Assembly: GCA_007121075.1 (NCBI GenBank)
Contig: SKMK01000008.1
Coordinates: 1-38,307, forward strand
DNA: 38,307 nt
DNA from: Syntrophomonadaceae bacterium
GTDB lineage: Bacteria > Bacillota > Dethiobacteria > DTU022
Direction of reading: 5' to 3'
Below, in pieces: positions 23,572 through 32,434 of the stretch (the first letter of the stretch is position 1; each line of letters starts with the position of its first letter). A program made the position numbers and the translations under genes. The notes below the pieces were generated by a model, which saw only the letters and a program-made list of their open reading frames with translations, was not told the DNA's origin and ran no database searches.

Positions 23572-23829
23572 ATGATGAGTTTTAAAGTACGCCTGGGCCT
23601 GGTTATCATGATTGTCTTGATTATGTTTTTGCTGCACAACAGCTTCTGGTTGTGGAACCTGGATGGCCGCGTGCCCCTGCTGTTTGGGTTCATGCCGTTT
23701 GCCTACTCGTACTATATCGGTTATACGATCCTGGCAGTGCTGGCCATGAAGCTGGTTATTGGCCTGGCCTGGCCGGATCCTCCCGATGACCTGTTTGAAC
23801 AACCCGGGCCTGATAAACGTTCGGAATAA
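23572..23829 (+). CDS. DUF3311 small membrane protein, symporter partner
   Basis: An 85-residue protein with two membrane helices (about 7-22 and 42-65) and a polar, proline-containing tail (WPDPPDDLFEQPGPD). Size, topology and position directly before a sodium:solute symporter fit the DUF3311 family, whose members are often encoded next to such symporters and may be accessory subunits. ATG 23572 is preceded by AGGAGG at about six bases; a second ATG follows immediately. The symporter begins 43 bases downstream. Confidence 0.8.
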   Translation: MMSFKVRLGLVIMIVLIMFLLHNSFWLWNLDGRVPLLFGFMPFAYSYYIGYTILAVLAMKLVIGLAWPDPPDDLFEQPGPDKRSE

Positions 23830-23872
23830 TAAATACTGATCAAGCCTCTGCAAAGGAGCCAATTCGCCGGCA

Positions 23873-25351
23873 ATGACCAATGTTATCGGAATCGGGATAC
23901 TGCTTTCATACCTGTGCATCCTTGTAGCGATTGGTGTATACGGAGCCCGGGTATCTCTGAAAACCAGGGAAGATTATTTCCTGGCCGGCCGCGGCCTGGG
24001 CAGCATTGCTGTTTTCATGGCCCTTTTTGCCAGCAATATTACCGCCTTTACGATCATCGGCCATGCCGGATTTTCTTATGAAACCGGATACGGAGCTTAC
24101 GGTTACGTGATCGGCTGGAGTATTTTTGTTACCCCTTTTACCTACTACCTGGTTGGTTACCGCTCCTGGCTCCTTGGTAAAAAGTATGGTTTTGCGACCC
24201 AGCCCCAGGTTTTCGGCGGAATTTTTAACAGCAAATTAATCTCCCTGTTATTCCTGGTCCTGCTTATATACTATACCCTGCCCTATCTGGTGGTTAGCAT
24301 TATCGGGGGCAGTTTGGCTTTTACCACCGTAACCGAAGGGCTGGTCCCCTACTGGGTTTCCGCCATGGTTTTGATCGGTATTTCCCTTATCTACACTCTC
24401 CCCGCGGGCCTTCGGGGAACTGTCTGGACCGACGTATTCCAGGGAACCCTGTTCCTGGTGGTGGCGGCATTCCTGCTTTCGGCAGTGGCCCGGGCTTTAG
24501 GCGGGTTTTCTGAGATAACCGCCGATATTGTGCAGAGCAATCCCGCTATGCTTGAAAGATCCCTTTCAGAAGACCTGGCTCCGATAAACTGGTTCAGCTA
24601 TTCGTTTGTCAACTCGATCGCGGTTGTTGTATTTCCCCAGATTTACACCCGGATCCTGGCTGCCAGGGGCAGTAATAATTTAAAGCAGGTCAGTCTTTAT
24701 TACCCCATAGCCCTGGCCGTAATTTTCGGTGTTTCTACCCTGCTCGGAGTGTGGGGTTCGGTAGCCGTGCCCGGCCTGACGGGTAAAGAAGCCGATAATA
24801 TTGTTCCCCTTTTAATACACCAGTTTCTCACCCCAACCTGGATGGTGCTGGGCCTGGTGGTTGTCCTGGCCATCGTAAAATCTTCGATTGATTCCCAGCT
24901 TTTATCCGTAGCCCACCTGGTGACCGATGATCTTTTGCCCCACTTTAAGCGGATCGAATCCGGGCAGGCCGTGCTCTGGGGCAGGATGTTGCTGGTGATT
25001 TTTGCCGCGGTGGCATACTTTATAGCCCTCATTCGCCCGGCGGCTATCCTGAGCATTGCCGGGTTTGCTTTTTCCGGGTTTTCGGTTATGCTGCCGGTTA
25101 TGATCGGAGCCCTGTACTGGCCCCGGGCTACCAGGCAGGGTGCCTGTGCCGCCCTGGTCCTGCCGGCAATCATGCTTCACCTCTGGTACCTCGGCGTACT
25201 ACCCGGATGGGCCACACTTGGGTTCATGCCTGTATTTCCCTCTTTTGTCCTGGCTATAATAACCCTGGTCGCCGTATCTTACCTGACCCCTGCTCCTTCT
25301 CCTGAACAGCGGGAAAAAACCTTTGGCCTCTTTGAGCGGGTTTTCAAATAG
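23873..25351 (+). CDS. Sodium:solute symporter (SSS family)
   Basis: A 492-residue secondary transporter with about 13 hydrophobic segments, using a sodium gradient to import a solute. Family marks: EDYFLAGRGLG near 33-43, an early broken helix around ASNITAFTIIGHAGF, GLRGTVWTDVFQGTLF near 180-195, and the RILAARGSNNLKQ region. The substrate (amino acid, pantothenate or carboxylate) cannot be told. AAGGAG is 14 bases before ATG 23873. The stop overlaps the GTG start of comEC by one base (TAGTG). Confidence 0.9.
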   Translation: MTNVIGIGILLSYLCILVAIGVYGARVSLKTREDYFLAGRGLGSIAVFMALFASNITAFTIIGHAGFSYETGYGAYGYVIGWSIFVTPFTYYLVGYRSWLLGKKYGFATQPQVFGGIFNSKLISLLFLVLLIYYTLPYLVVSIIGGSLAFTTVTEGLVPYWVSAMVLIGISLIYTLPAGLRGTVWTDVFQGTLFLVVAAFLLSAVARALGGFSEITADIVQSNPAMLERSLSEDLAPINWFSYSFVNSIAVVVFPQIYTRILAARGSNNLKQVSLYYPIALAVIFGVSTLLGVWGSVAVPGLTGKEADNIVPLLIHQFLTPTWMVLGLVVVLAIVKSSIDSQLLSVAHLVTDDLLPHFKRIESGQAVLWGRMLLVIFAAVAYFIALIRPAAILSIAGFAFSGFSVMLPVMIGALYWPRATRQGACAALVLPAIMLHLWYLGVLPGWATLGFMPVFPSFVLAIITLVAVSYLTPAPSPEQREKTFGLFERVFK

Positions 25352-27846
25352 TGCAGCTTCTAAAGCAGGGCGGGCGCGAGCTGGCGGATCGCTTTATGGT
25401 GCTGCTGACCCTGTTTTATACTGCCGGGATCATCACGGTACGACAGGGGGTTGAAAATCCGAAAGAGGCTTTGCTTCCGGCTGGAATATTAATTGTTCTT
25501 TCGGCCTTCATTATATATTTTGGCCGGATCGGTTTTTATAAACTGGCCGTTCTAGTTGTGGCAGCCCTTTGTGGCGGGGCCGCTTTTTTTTATGCCGTTC
25601 AGGACCCTGCAGGCGGTCTGCTCGATTATGCCGGTATGCCGGCATACATTGAAGGCACTGTTTCTGAAGAACCGAATTTTTTTGAAGATCACGATGCCTA
25701 CATTATGCAGGTTGAAACTGTGGAAACCGGGCAGGGACGGCATGCCGTCCGGGGAACTTTGCTGGTTAAACTGTATGGAGAGAATGAAATAAAATACCGT
25801 TACGGTGACAGCTTGCGCCTGAGGGCTACAATAGTCGAGCCGCGCGGACAGCGCAACCCCGGCAGTTTTGATTACCGGTTTTACTTAAAAAGCCGGGGGA
25901 TCGAAGCCATCGCTTATCCCCGCACCGATCGGGTTGAATACCTGGGCCATGGAAAAACAGGGTTTTTAGCTGAAGGTGCCATCAATCTTCGCGGCGGTAT
26001 GGTTGAGGTCATCAATTCTAGCCTTCCCTCACCATCCGGCGATCTTTTGGCGGCCATTTTGTTCGGGCAGGGGCACCGTCTTCCTGAAACCGTCGAGCAC
26101 AACTTCCAGCGCGCCGGGGCCGGCCACCTGCTGGCCGTTTCCGGCCTCCACGTTGGCCTTGTTGCCGCCCTGATTGCCGGTTTATGGAGGCGGTTGGGGC
26201 TGCGGGGGCGATTTCCCCTGCTTCTGGCCGTAGTCCTGGTCCTGGGCTATGCCTACCTGACCGGGATGCGGCCTTCTGCCCTCAGGGCGGCAGTGATGGT
26301 TTCAATAACCCTTGGAGCCCTGCTGCTGGAGCGGGAACGCGATCTGCCCACGGCAGTGTCTCTGGCCGCTTTAATCACCCTGGCCGTTAATCCGTTGTTC
26401 CTGTTCGGGCCGGGTTTTCAACTCTCTTATGCCGCCACCCTGACCCTGATTTACGCCTACCGTCCCCTGGAACATTTGCTTGGGTCTGCAGGCCTGCCCG
26501 TTTTTTTACGCTCCCCCCTGGCGGTAGTCCTGGCGGCCCAGCTCGGGGTTTTGCCCTTATGTGTTTATTATTTTCACCACCTGCCCACTGCAGCAATCAT
26601 TTTTAACCTGCTCTTAATGCCGCTCACCGCTTTTATGATCGGGTTGGGCCTGGCGGGAGCTTTAATCGGATTGCTGTTTCAACCGGTGGGGGAAATCCTG
26701 CTCTGGGCGGCCCGCCCCCTGCTTGAACTGATACTAAGAATAGTCGAGTGGAGCAGCCTACCCGGTTTTTATATCGCCCTTCAGCCGCCTGGCTTCCTTT
26801 TGCTGGCCCTGTTTTACGGCTTTCTGGCCGCCTTCCTGATCTTTTATTACCGGTGGAAAAAGCAAAAAGAGCGCGGAAGTCAGGAACCCGGTTTTTGCCG
26901 GTATGCCATAAAAGCCCTGGCCGGGATCAATCCGGCGGCGTCTTTTCGCGGTAATGCTGTTTACGGAATTGTCCTTTTTGCCGCGGTTATAATGATCTGG
27001 AAGGGAATCATTTTCCCTCCTTCAAATGATCTGAAAGTTACCTTTATCGATGTGGGCCAGGGCGCATCGGCAATGATCGAGGCGCCCTGCGGAGCGGTAA
27101 TCATGGTTGATGCTGGCGGGGAGCTGCCTTTTTACGGGGCCCCTGGGGAAACAGGGGAAAGGGTGCTGCTGCCGTTGTTGAGGCGGGAAAGGATCGATAA
27201 AATTGACATGGCTGTTATTACCCATCCCCACGAAGACCATTTCGGAGGATTTATCCCCCTGATCGGGGTAGTGGAGATGGATTTGATCCTGGTTTCCCCG
27301 GTTCCGGGCGAGTCGGTTTATTATGAAGAACTGCTCCTGCAGGCCGAAGCGGAAGGGATTCCGGTTGAACCGGCAGGAGCGGGCGAAACCTGGAGCTGTG
27401 GTGCAGGCGGACTGATAATGGAAATGTACGGGCCGCCTCCAAAATTGTTTAGCGGCACCGGAAGCGATCTCAATAACAATTCGATTGTGTTCAGGTTGAA
27501 TTACGGCCAGGTCAGGATGCTTTTTACGGGAGACGTTGAAGATCCGGCCGTGATTGATCTTTTCAAACGCTTGATTGATCTGGAGGCGGAGGTCCTCCAG
27601 GTTCCTCACCATGGTGGCTACATGGCTCAAATGCCTGAATTCCTGGAGCAGGTAAGACCCCGCCTGGCCGTTATCCAGGTAGGGACAAACCCTTTCGGGC
27701 ACCCTCACCCCTTTGTAATCGATTCCCTGGAAGGGGCCGGGGTGGAGGTTTTCCGCAACGACTGTCACGGGGCGGTAATAATCCAAACCGACGGAACCGG
27801 GTTGGAAGTTTATACAACTGAAAAGCCGGTGCCGGCAGCGCAGTGA
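25351..27846 (+). CDS. comEC: DNA internalization channel protein ComEC/Rec2
   Basis: Inner-membrane channel that takes up single-stranded DNA in natural transformation. The 831-residue protein has all three parts: N-terminal membrane helices plus a DUF4131-type OB-like domain (about 30-190), the competence domain with many helices (about 215-500; AGAGHLLAVSGLHVGLVAAL is its hallmark), and a C-terminal metallo-beta-lactamase-like domain (about 565-831) with FIDVGQGASAM, THPHEDHFGG, FTGDVE and VPHHGG. The GTG start overlaps the symporter stop by one base. It is not beside comEA, which is at 3894. Frame is intact from end to end. Confidence 0.95.
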   Translation: MQLLKQGGRELADRFMVLLTLFYTAGIITVRQGVENPKEALLPAGILIVLSAFIIYFGRIGFYKLAVLVVAALCGGAAFFYAVQDPAGGLLDYAGMPAYIEGTVSEEPNFFEDHDAYIMQVETVETGQGRHAVRGTLLVKLYGENEIKYRYGDSLRLRATIVEPRGQRNPGSFDYRFYLKSRGIEAIAYPRTDRVEYLGHGKTGFLAEGAINLRGGMVEVINSSLPSPSGDLLAAILFGQGHRLPETVEHNFQRAGAGHLLAVSGLHVGLVAALIAGLWRRLGLRGRFPLLLAVVLVLGYAYLTGMRPSALRAAVMVSITLGALLLERERDLPTAVSLAALITLAVNPLFLFGPGFQLSYAATLTLIYAYRPLEHLLGSAGLPVFLRSPLAVVLAAQLGVLPLCVYYFHHLPTAAIIFNLLLMPLTAFMIGLGLAGALIGLLFQPVGEILLWAARPLLELILRIVEWSSLPGFYIALQPPGFLLLALFYGFLAAFLIFYYRWKKQKERGSQEPGFCRYAIKALAGINPAASFRGNAVYGIVLFAAVIMIWKGIIFPPSNDLKVTFIDVGQGASAMIEAPCGAVIMVDAGGELPFYGAPGETGERVLLPLLRRERIDKIDMAVITHPHEDHFGGFIPLIGVVEMDLILVSPVPGESVYYEELLLQAEAEGIPVEPAGAGETWSCGAGGLIMEMYGPPPKLFSGTGSDLNNNSIVFRLNYGQVRMLFTGDVEDPAVIDLFKRLIDLEAEVLQVPHHGGYMAQMPEFLEQVRPRLAVIQVGTNPFGHPHPFVIDSLEGAGVEVFRNDCHGAVIIQTDGTGLEVYTTEKPVPAAQ

Positions 27847-27926
27847 GGCCGGTCTCCCAATAAAGGAATCAGGCCCTGTCCGGCGAAATATTATTGCCAG
27901 GAGAAGCTGTAACCGGGGGGAATACT

Positions 27927-28502
27927 TTGGAGCCTGAAGAACTAAAAAAAGCAGTCAGGAAAAATGACAATGATTCGCAACGCCTGCTTTTTGAAGCCTA
28001 TTATAAAAAAACATATGCCGTAGCTTACAATATCCTGCGCAGCCGTGAAAATGCCGAAGATATTACCCAGGATGCTTTTATTAAAGCTTTTCAGAACATA
28101 CACCAGCTTCATGATGAATCTAAATTCGGAGCCTGGCTGGCCGTGATCACTTCCAACCTGGCCCGTAATTACCTGAAGCGGGAAAAAAGGATTAATTACA
28201 CCGACCAGGAAGTTATTGCCGACGGTGCTTCGGAAGCGGATTATACCGAGGAATCGGCACTGCTCAGTTTGGAAGTGGACCGCGTTCGCAGGGCGATCAA
28301 AAATCTGCCCCCGGACCACTACCAGGTCATAGTCCTGCAGTATTATTACGATCTGCGGGTGGAAGAAATCGGGGTCATGCTCAAACTGAGCCCTGGCACC
28401 GTAAAGTCGCGCCTGCACCGGGCCCGACAGAGGCTGGCCAGGGACCTGGAACTAAATGACGATCCTGCTTGTCTTAAGAACAGAGGAGGTGAGCGGGACT
28501 AG
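27927..28502 (+). CDS. RNA polymerase sigma factor, ECF type
   Basis: Alternative sigma factor of 191 residues with region 2 (AYNILRSRENAEDITQDAFIKAF) and region 4 (LPPDHYQVIVLQYYYDLRVEEIGVMLKLSPGTVKSRLHRAR, described at about 120-160) and nothing between except a short acidic linker. The start is TTG 27927, six bases after GGGGGG; an earlier in-frame TTG at 27894 has no better site. The stop overlaps the next gene as TAGTG. The next gene is a single-pass membrane protein, so this looks like a sigma/anti-sigma pair responding to the envelope. Confidence 0.92.
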   Translation: MEPEELKKAVRKNDNDSQRLLFEAYYKKTYAVAYNILRSRENAEDITQDAFIKAFQNIHQLHDESKFGAWLAVITSNLARNYLKREKRINYTDQEVIADGASEADYTEESALLSLEVDRVRRAIKNLPPDHYQVIVLQYYYDLRVEEIGVMLKLSPGTVKSRLHRARQRLARDLELNDDPACLKNRGGERD

Positions 28503-29281
28503 TGACTGAGAAGAACAAGCCTGAACAACTGAGCGATGATTTGATTCGCGAGGCCCTGGTTCGTGATTTTGAATCTGTAACACCTCCCCCGGCCGATAAA
28601 AGCTGGCGCCGGATTGAAGCCGGTTTGCGCGGAAACGATAAGCGCCGGCAGGAGCGGTTCTCTGGCTGGACCCGCTATGCTGCCATTGCTGCAGTAGCTC
28701 TCCTGGTTATTGTTTTAAGCAGTGTCGGTATCATGCAGGTAACTGATTTTGCTACCCCTGCGGTTGAAGAAGAAGCACCCATGAGGGCCGCCGATGAGGA
28801 AATGGAAGCCCTGGATGTTGAAGATATGAAGGCCCCCGAAGAGGAAGCGGATAATGTCGATGTTGCTGCCGAAGAAGATGTTGTCAGCGAACTACCTCCG
28901 CTTGAAACCACAGCCGATCTTTCTCCGCCGCAGTGGCAGGAAGTCTTAAATGACAGCCTGTTTTTTGAAGAAGCGGTTCTTTTAAGCGCCGGTGATGGGC
29001 CGGATTATCACGGGGCGCTCTATTACGGGGATGAAGAAAAGCTGTTGTGGGTAAAATCGAAGGATGACCGGGAAGAAACAGGCACTTTCATAGAAGCCCT
29101 GGGAGAGCACATCCAGGCTGAATCCCGACAGGTGGAAGAAATAGACGGATATACTTACTTTGAAGCGGCCGGTCAACCGGGCCTGGCCTGGCAAGAAGAT
29201 GAACAAAACCAGGCCCTGGTAGTGATATCCGGTCCTGTTTCCATTGAAGAGCTGGAAAGCATTACAGCTGATCTGGATTAA
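28502..29281 (+). CDS. Probable membrane anti-sigma factor
   Basis: A 259-residue protein with a cytoplasmic N-terminus (about 1-57), one membrane helix (about 59-80, YAAIAAVALLVIVLSSVGIM), a very acidic Glu/Asp/Ala stretch (about 88-130) and a C-terminal extracytoplasmic domain (about 140-259) that I do not recognise. The sequence shows no HxxxCxxC zinc anti-sigma motif. The role is inferred from its one-base overlap with the ECF sigma gene and its topology. GTG 28502 has a near-perfect ribosome site AGGAGGTGA about ten bases upstream. It converges with ilvC, 17 bases away. Confidence 0.75.
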   Translation: MTEKNKPEQLSDDLIREALVRDFESVTPPPADKSWRRIEAGLRGNDKRRQERFSGWTRYAAIAAVALLVIVLSSVGIMQVTDFATPAVEEEAPMRAADEEMEALDVEDMKAPEEEADNVDVAAEEDVVSELPPLETTADLSPPQWQEVLNDSLFFEEAVLLSAGDGPDYHGALYYGDEEKLLWVKSKDDREETGTFIEALGEHIQAESRQVEEIDGYTYFEAAGQPGLAWQEDEQNQALVVISGPVSIEELESITADLD

Positions 29282-29298
29282 GAAGATCTGCTAAAAGA

Positions 29299-30291
29299 TT
29301 ATTGCTCGATGTACTTCATCATCCTGCGCAGCTTTTTACCTACCTCTACGATGCGGTGGTTTTCCTCTTTTTTTCTTAAAGCCTTGAATTTGGGCTGGTT
29401 GGCCTGGTTTTCGACTACCCATTCCAGGGCGAACTGGCCGCTCTGGATTTCGTCCAGTATTTTTTTCATCTCTTCTTTAACCTGGTCGTTGACGATACGG
29501 GGTCCCCTGGTCAGGTCGCCGTATTCGGCGGTATCGCTCACCGAGTAACGCATTCTTTCCAGCCCGCCTTCGTAAATCAGGTCGACGATCAGTTTTAGTT
29601 CGTGCAGGCATTCAAAATAGGCGATCTCGGGCTGGTAACCAGCTTCAACCAGGGCATCGAAGCTGGCCTTGATCAGGGCTGAAGTTCCGCCGCAGAGGAT
29701 CACCTGTTCTCCGAACAGGTCGGTTTCAGTCTCTTCCTGGAAAGTGGTTTCAATAACGCCCGCTCTTGTACAGCCAATTCCTTTGGCGTAGGCCAGGGCC
29801 AGGTCTTTTGCTTTGCCGGTGTAATCCTGGTGAATGGCCAGCAGTCCGGGGACTCCGGCTCCTTCCTTGTGAAGCCTCCTTACCAGGTGTCCCGGACTTT
29901 TCGGCGCCACCATGAAAACATCGATATCCTCAGGGGGTATAACCTGGTTATAGAGAATATTAAAGCCGTGGGAGGCTACCAGGGCTTTTCCTTCGGTTAA
30001 ATGAGGCAGGACCGATTCTTTGAAAACACCCGGTTGGTGGTTGTCCCCGATCAGGATCTGGATTATGTCCGCTGCTTTTGAAGCGTCGCTAACGGTCGCC
30101 ACTTCCAGGCCGTCCTCTTTTACTTTATTCCATCGCCTGCTTTCCGGGTGCAGGCCGACTACTACATCAAGCCCGCTGTCTTTCAAATTTTGAGATTGGG
30201 CATGTCCCTGGCTTCCGTACCCCAGCACTGCGATCTTTTTGTTTTTCAGAATGCTCAAATTTGCGTCCTGGTCGTAATACATTACTGCCAT
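29299..30291 (-). CDS. ilvC: Ketol-acid reductoisomerase
   Basis: Converts acetolactate or acetohydroxybutyrate into the dihydroxy acids of valine and isoleucine synthesis, with Mg2+ and NAD(P)H. The 330-residue class I enzyme has [13 protein letters not shown] at the dinucleotide site, [12 protein letters not shown], metal ligands in DLFGEQ and ECLHEL, and SDTAEYGD. The loop after the second strand reads GLHPESRRW, unlike the common GLREGSKSW, and LIGDNHQ replaces the usual LLPDEHQ, so cofactor preference is open. ATG 30291 follows GGAGG at ten bases. No ilvBN, ilvD or leu genes are adjacent and no T-box was found upstream. Confidence 0.96.
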   Translation of the reverse strand: MAVMYYDQDANLSILKNKKIAVLGYGSQGHAQSQNLKDSGLDVVVGLHPESRRWNKVKEDGLEVATVSDASKAADIIQILIGDNHQPGVFKESVLPHLTEGKALVASHGFNILYNQVIPPEDIDVFMVAPKSPGHLVRRLHKEGAGVPGLLAIHQDYTGKAKDLALAYAKGIGCTRAGVIETTFQEETETDLFGEQVILCGGTSALIKASFDALVEAGYQPEIAYFECLHELKLIVDLIYEGGLERMRYSVSDTAEYGDLTRGPRIVNDQVKEEMKKILDEIQSGQFALEWVVENQANQPKFKALRKKEENHRIVEVGKKLRRMMKYIEQ

Positions 30292-30637
30292 TTCTAATAA
30301 TCCTCCCTAAAATATAATAACTTAATTAATTGGCTGTTTCTGGTTAAACTCCTGCCGGAAGGGGAGGTAAAGTTTGAAATTGGACCCTGGCAATTGTATT
30401 AATTCCGCACATCATAAATAGTCAAACGCTGAAAAATAAACTTCCCGTTATGATGAATGAATGAAAGTTTACAAATTGTTTACATAAAAACGTTCGGTTT
30501 TGCTTGCTATTAATTCTGTTTAGATTAAAATATTTATAGCGATCCATAAAAAATTTTTTATAATTGCCTATCTATGTATCCATTCCCCCCTGTTTATTTG
30601 ATTTACTGGAATAATGAGACCCGGAAAGTAAGGTGTT
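30292..30637. other. 346-base divergent intergenic region between ilvC and the kinase-like gene
   Basis: A+T-rich, with no coding sequence and no T-box motif on either strand. Several TATAAT-like words occur (for example around 30557) but none has a -35 element at 16-18 bases, so I do not assign promoters. Confidence 0.5.
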
Positions 30638-31390
30638 ATGGAAAAAATACTTGATTTTGGTTTTGCGCTAAACCAATCTTCCAATGTGATAGTGTTGATC
30701 CTCAGCCAGTACCTAAACGGGCTGCTGGTGATACATAAAAATGTAAAAGTCAATTATACCCGGAAGATCAATCATTTCCTGCTTTTTTTTATCCCTATTT
30801 ATTTAAACCGTGGCTATGCCCATATTGAAGCGTTTGATCTTTATGCCCTGGGGGCCTTTTTTGCCGTGGCCAAATTCATTTTTTACATTAAACCAATTCG
30901 TGACCGGGTTCCCTTCATCAAAGTCATGTTTCGCTCATTTGACCGGCCTGAAGATCGCCCTCATACCCTGCAGTGGATTGTTACCCAGACAGCGGCCGGT
31001 TACGCGGTTCTTCTGCCTGCCGGTATGCTTTTTGCCCGTTACGATTTGCTGCACCTGGTGGTAATCCCGATCCTGATTTACGGGATTGGCGACGGGCTGG
31101 CCGAGCCGGTCGGGGTTCGTTTTGGCAAGAACAAGTACCATTCTTATGCCCTGTTTACGAGTAAATCCTATATCCGCACCCTTGAGGGCAGCGCCGTGGT
31201 TTTCTTGACCGGGCTGGGTGTTATCGGTTCTTTTTACAATTACTTTACCCCCCTGCAGTTCGCCGTGGCCATGGCTGTTGTTCCCCTACTTTTGACCCTG
31301 GTGGAGGCCTTTTCACCCCATACCTGGGATTCGCCGACCATGTTTTTTGCCGGTTACCTCTCCCTGTTTGGGATCATGGTTTATTTATAG
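30638..31390 (+). CDS. Dolichol/phytol kinase-like (CTP-dependent lipid kinase family) membrane protein
   Basis: A 250-residue integral membrane protein with six to seven hydrophobic segments. The block GDGLAEPVGVRFGKNKY near 150, followed by an LEGSAVVFLTG segment, is characteristic of the SEC59/DGK1/VTE5 group, whose members phosphorylate polyprenols, phytol or diacylglycerol with CTP and are related to CDP-diglyceride synthases. The actual lipid is unknown. ATG 30638 is preceded by a weak GTAAGGTG site. A PAP2 lipid phosphatase lies two genes downstream, which could reverse the same kind of reaction. Confidence 0.65.
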   Translation: MEKILDFGFALNQSSNVIVLILSQYLNGLLVIHKNVKVNYTRKINHFLLFFIPIYLNRGYAHIEAFDLYALGAFFAVAKFIFYIKPIRDRVPFIKVMFRSFDRPEDRPHTLQWIVTQTAAGYAVLLPAGMLFARYDLLHLVVIPILIYGIGDGLAEPVGVRFGKNKYHSYALFTSKSYIRTLEGSAVVFLTGLGVIGSFYNYFTPLQFAVAMAVVPLLLTLVEAFSPHTWDSPTMFFAGYLSLFGIMVYL

Positions 31391-31462
31391 GGCCCCTATT
31401 ATTGCCGGGCCTGTTAATGTTATAGTTATAAAAGACTTAGTATTTATTCAGGGGAGTTAATC

Positions 31463-32434
31463 ATGAATGTGAAAGCTATGACAGCACGGAGTAGTTTTAT
31501 AGTATTAATGGCCCTGTTATTTGCTTTTTTGTTGAGCGGCTGTCCTGTCGAGGAGCCGGTGGAACCGGAAGAAAAAGTGCGCCTGGCTGCCAACGAACAG
31601 TTTATAGTTGAAGAAGAAGGGCTGGTCCTCCTGGAAGAAGAATACGGGCTGGTCTTCGATGAAATCCATGAAATGGCTCTCGGCCTGACCCACGAGGCGC
31701 TGAATGTTGACGACGTGGATGTGGCGGTCGGTTTTACCACCGACGGCAAAATTAAAGAACTGGAACTGGTCAGGCTTGAAGACGACAACCAGGTTTTTCC
31801 CGCCTCTAACCCCGCTCCTTTAACCCGTGAAGAAGTCCTGGAGCAGTATCCCCAGCTAAAAGGTATACTGGCGGAAATATCGGGCCGGCTTGACAACCGG
31901 ACTATGATTGAACTTAACTACAAAGTTGACCTGGAAGAAAATGAACCGGTTGATGTGGCAAGGCAATGGCTTTTAGAGCAAGATCTGATCACTGAAGACG
32001 CTCGGATCCCGGTTGAGGGAGAGCCGGTGGTAGTGAGCTCCAAGGAATTTATGGAGCAAATGATCCTGGGCCAGATTACCGTTCTTGCCTTTGAAAATGC
32101 CGGTATCCCTGTGGAAAAAAGGGAACCCATTGCCGGCACTGCACCGATCAGGCGGGCCTTACTGTTGGAGGGGATAGATCTTTACTGGGAGTATACCGGT
32201 GTGGTTTGGCGAGATGTTTATGAAAAAGAGGAAAGGATCAGCGACCCGGAACAGGTTTACCGGAAGGTGGCTGAAAAAGACGCTGAAATAGGCCTGGCCT
32301 GGCTAGATTTTGCGCCTTTGAATAAAACTTACACCCTTTTAATGCGAAATGATCACGCCGCTGAACATGATATAAACACGATCAGCGATCTGGCAGAATG
32401 GGTAGAACAGGTCGGCGCGGGAGAATCACAGTAA
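31463..32434 (+). CDS. Glycine betaine/choline-binding lipoprotein (OpuAC/OpuCC-like) with swapped halves
   Basis: Extracytoplasmic solute-binding lipoprotein of 323 residues; lipobox LLSGC with Cys27. The two halves appear in reverse order relative to OpuCC/YehZ proteins. Residues about 40-176 match the usual C-terminal half (YGLVFDEIHEMALGLTHEAL, VDVAVGFTTDGKI, LEDDNQVFPASNPAPL, REEVLEQYP), while residues about 188-318 match the usual N-terminal half (VVVSSKEFMEQMILGQ, GTAPIRRALLLEGIDLYWEYTG, DFAPLNKTYTLLMR). A related circular permutation is known between ProX and OpuAC. No permease or ATPase gene is adjacent. GGGGAG lies seven bases before ATG 31463. Confidence 0.8.
   Translation: MNVKAMTARSSFIVLMALLFAFLLSGCPVEEPVEPEEKVRLAANEQFIVEEEGLVLLEEEYGLVFDEIHEMALGLTHEALNVDDVDVAVGFTTDGKIKELELVRLEDDNQVFPASNPAPLTREEVLEQYPQLKGILAEISGRLDNRTMIELNYKVDLEENEPVDVARQWLLEQDLITEDARIPVEGEPVVVSSKEFMEQMILGQITVLAFENAGIPVEKREPIAGTAPIRRALLLEGIDLYWEYTGVVWRDVYEKEERISDPEQVYRKVAEKDAEIGLAWLDFAPLNKTYTLLMRNDHAAEHDINTISDLAEWVEQVGAGESQ

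Noticed and set aside
27022-27786. Minus-strand frame of 254 residues opposite the comEC C-terminal domain
   Set aside because: Shadow of comEC; the plus strand shows clear metallo-beta-lactamase motifs.
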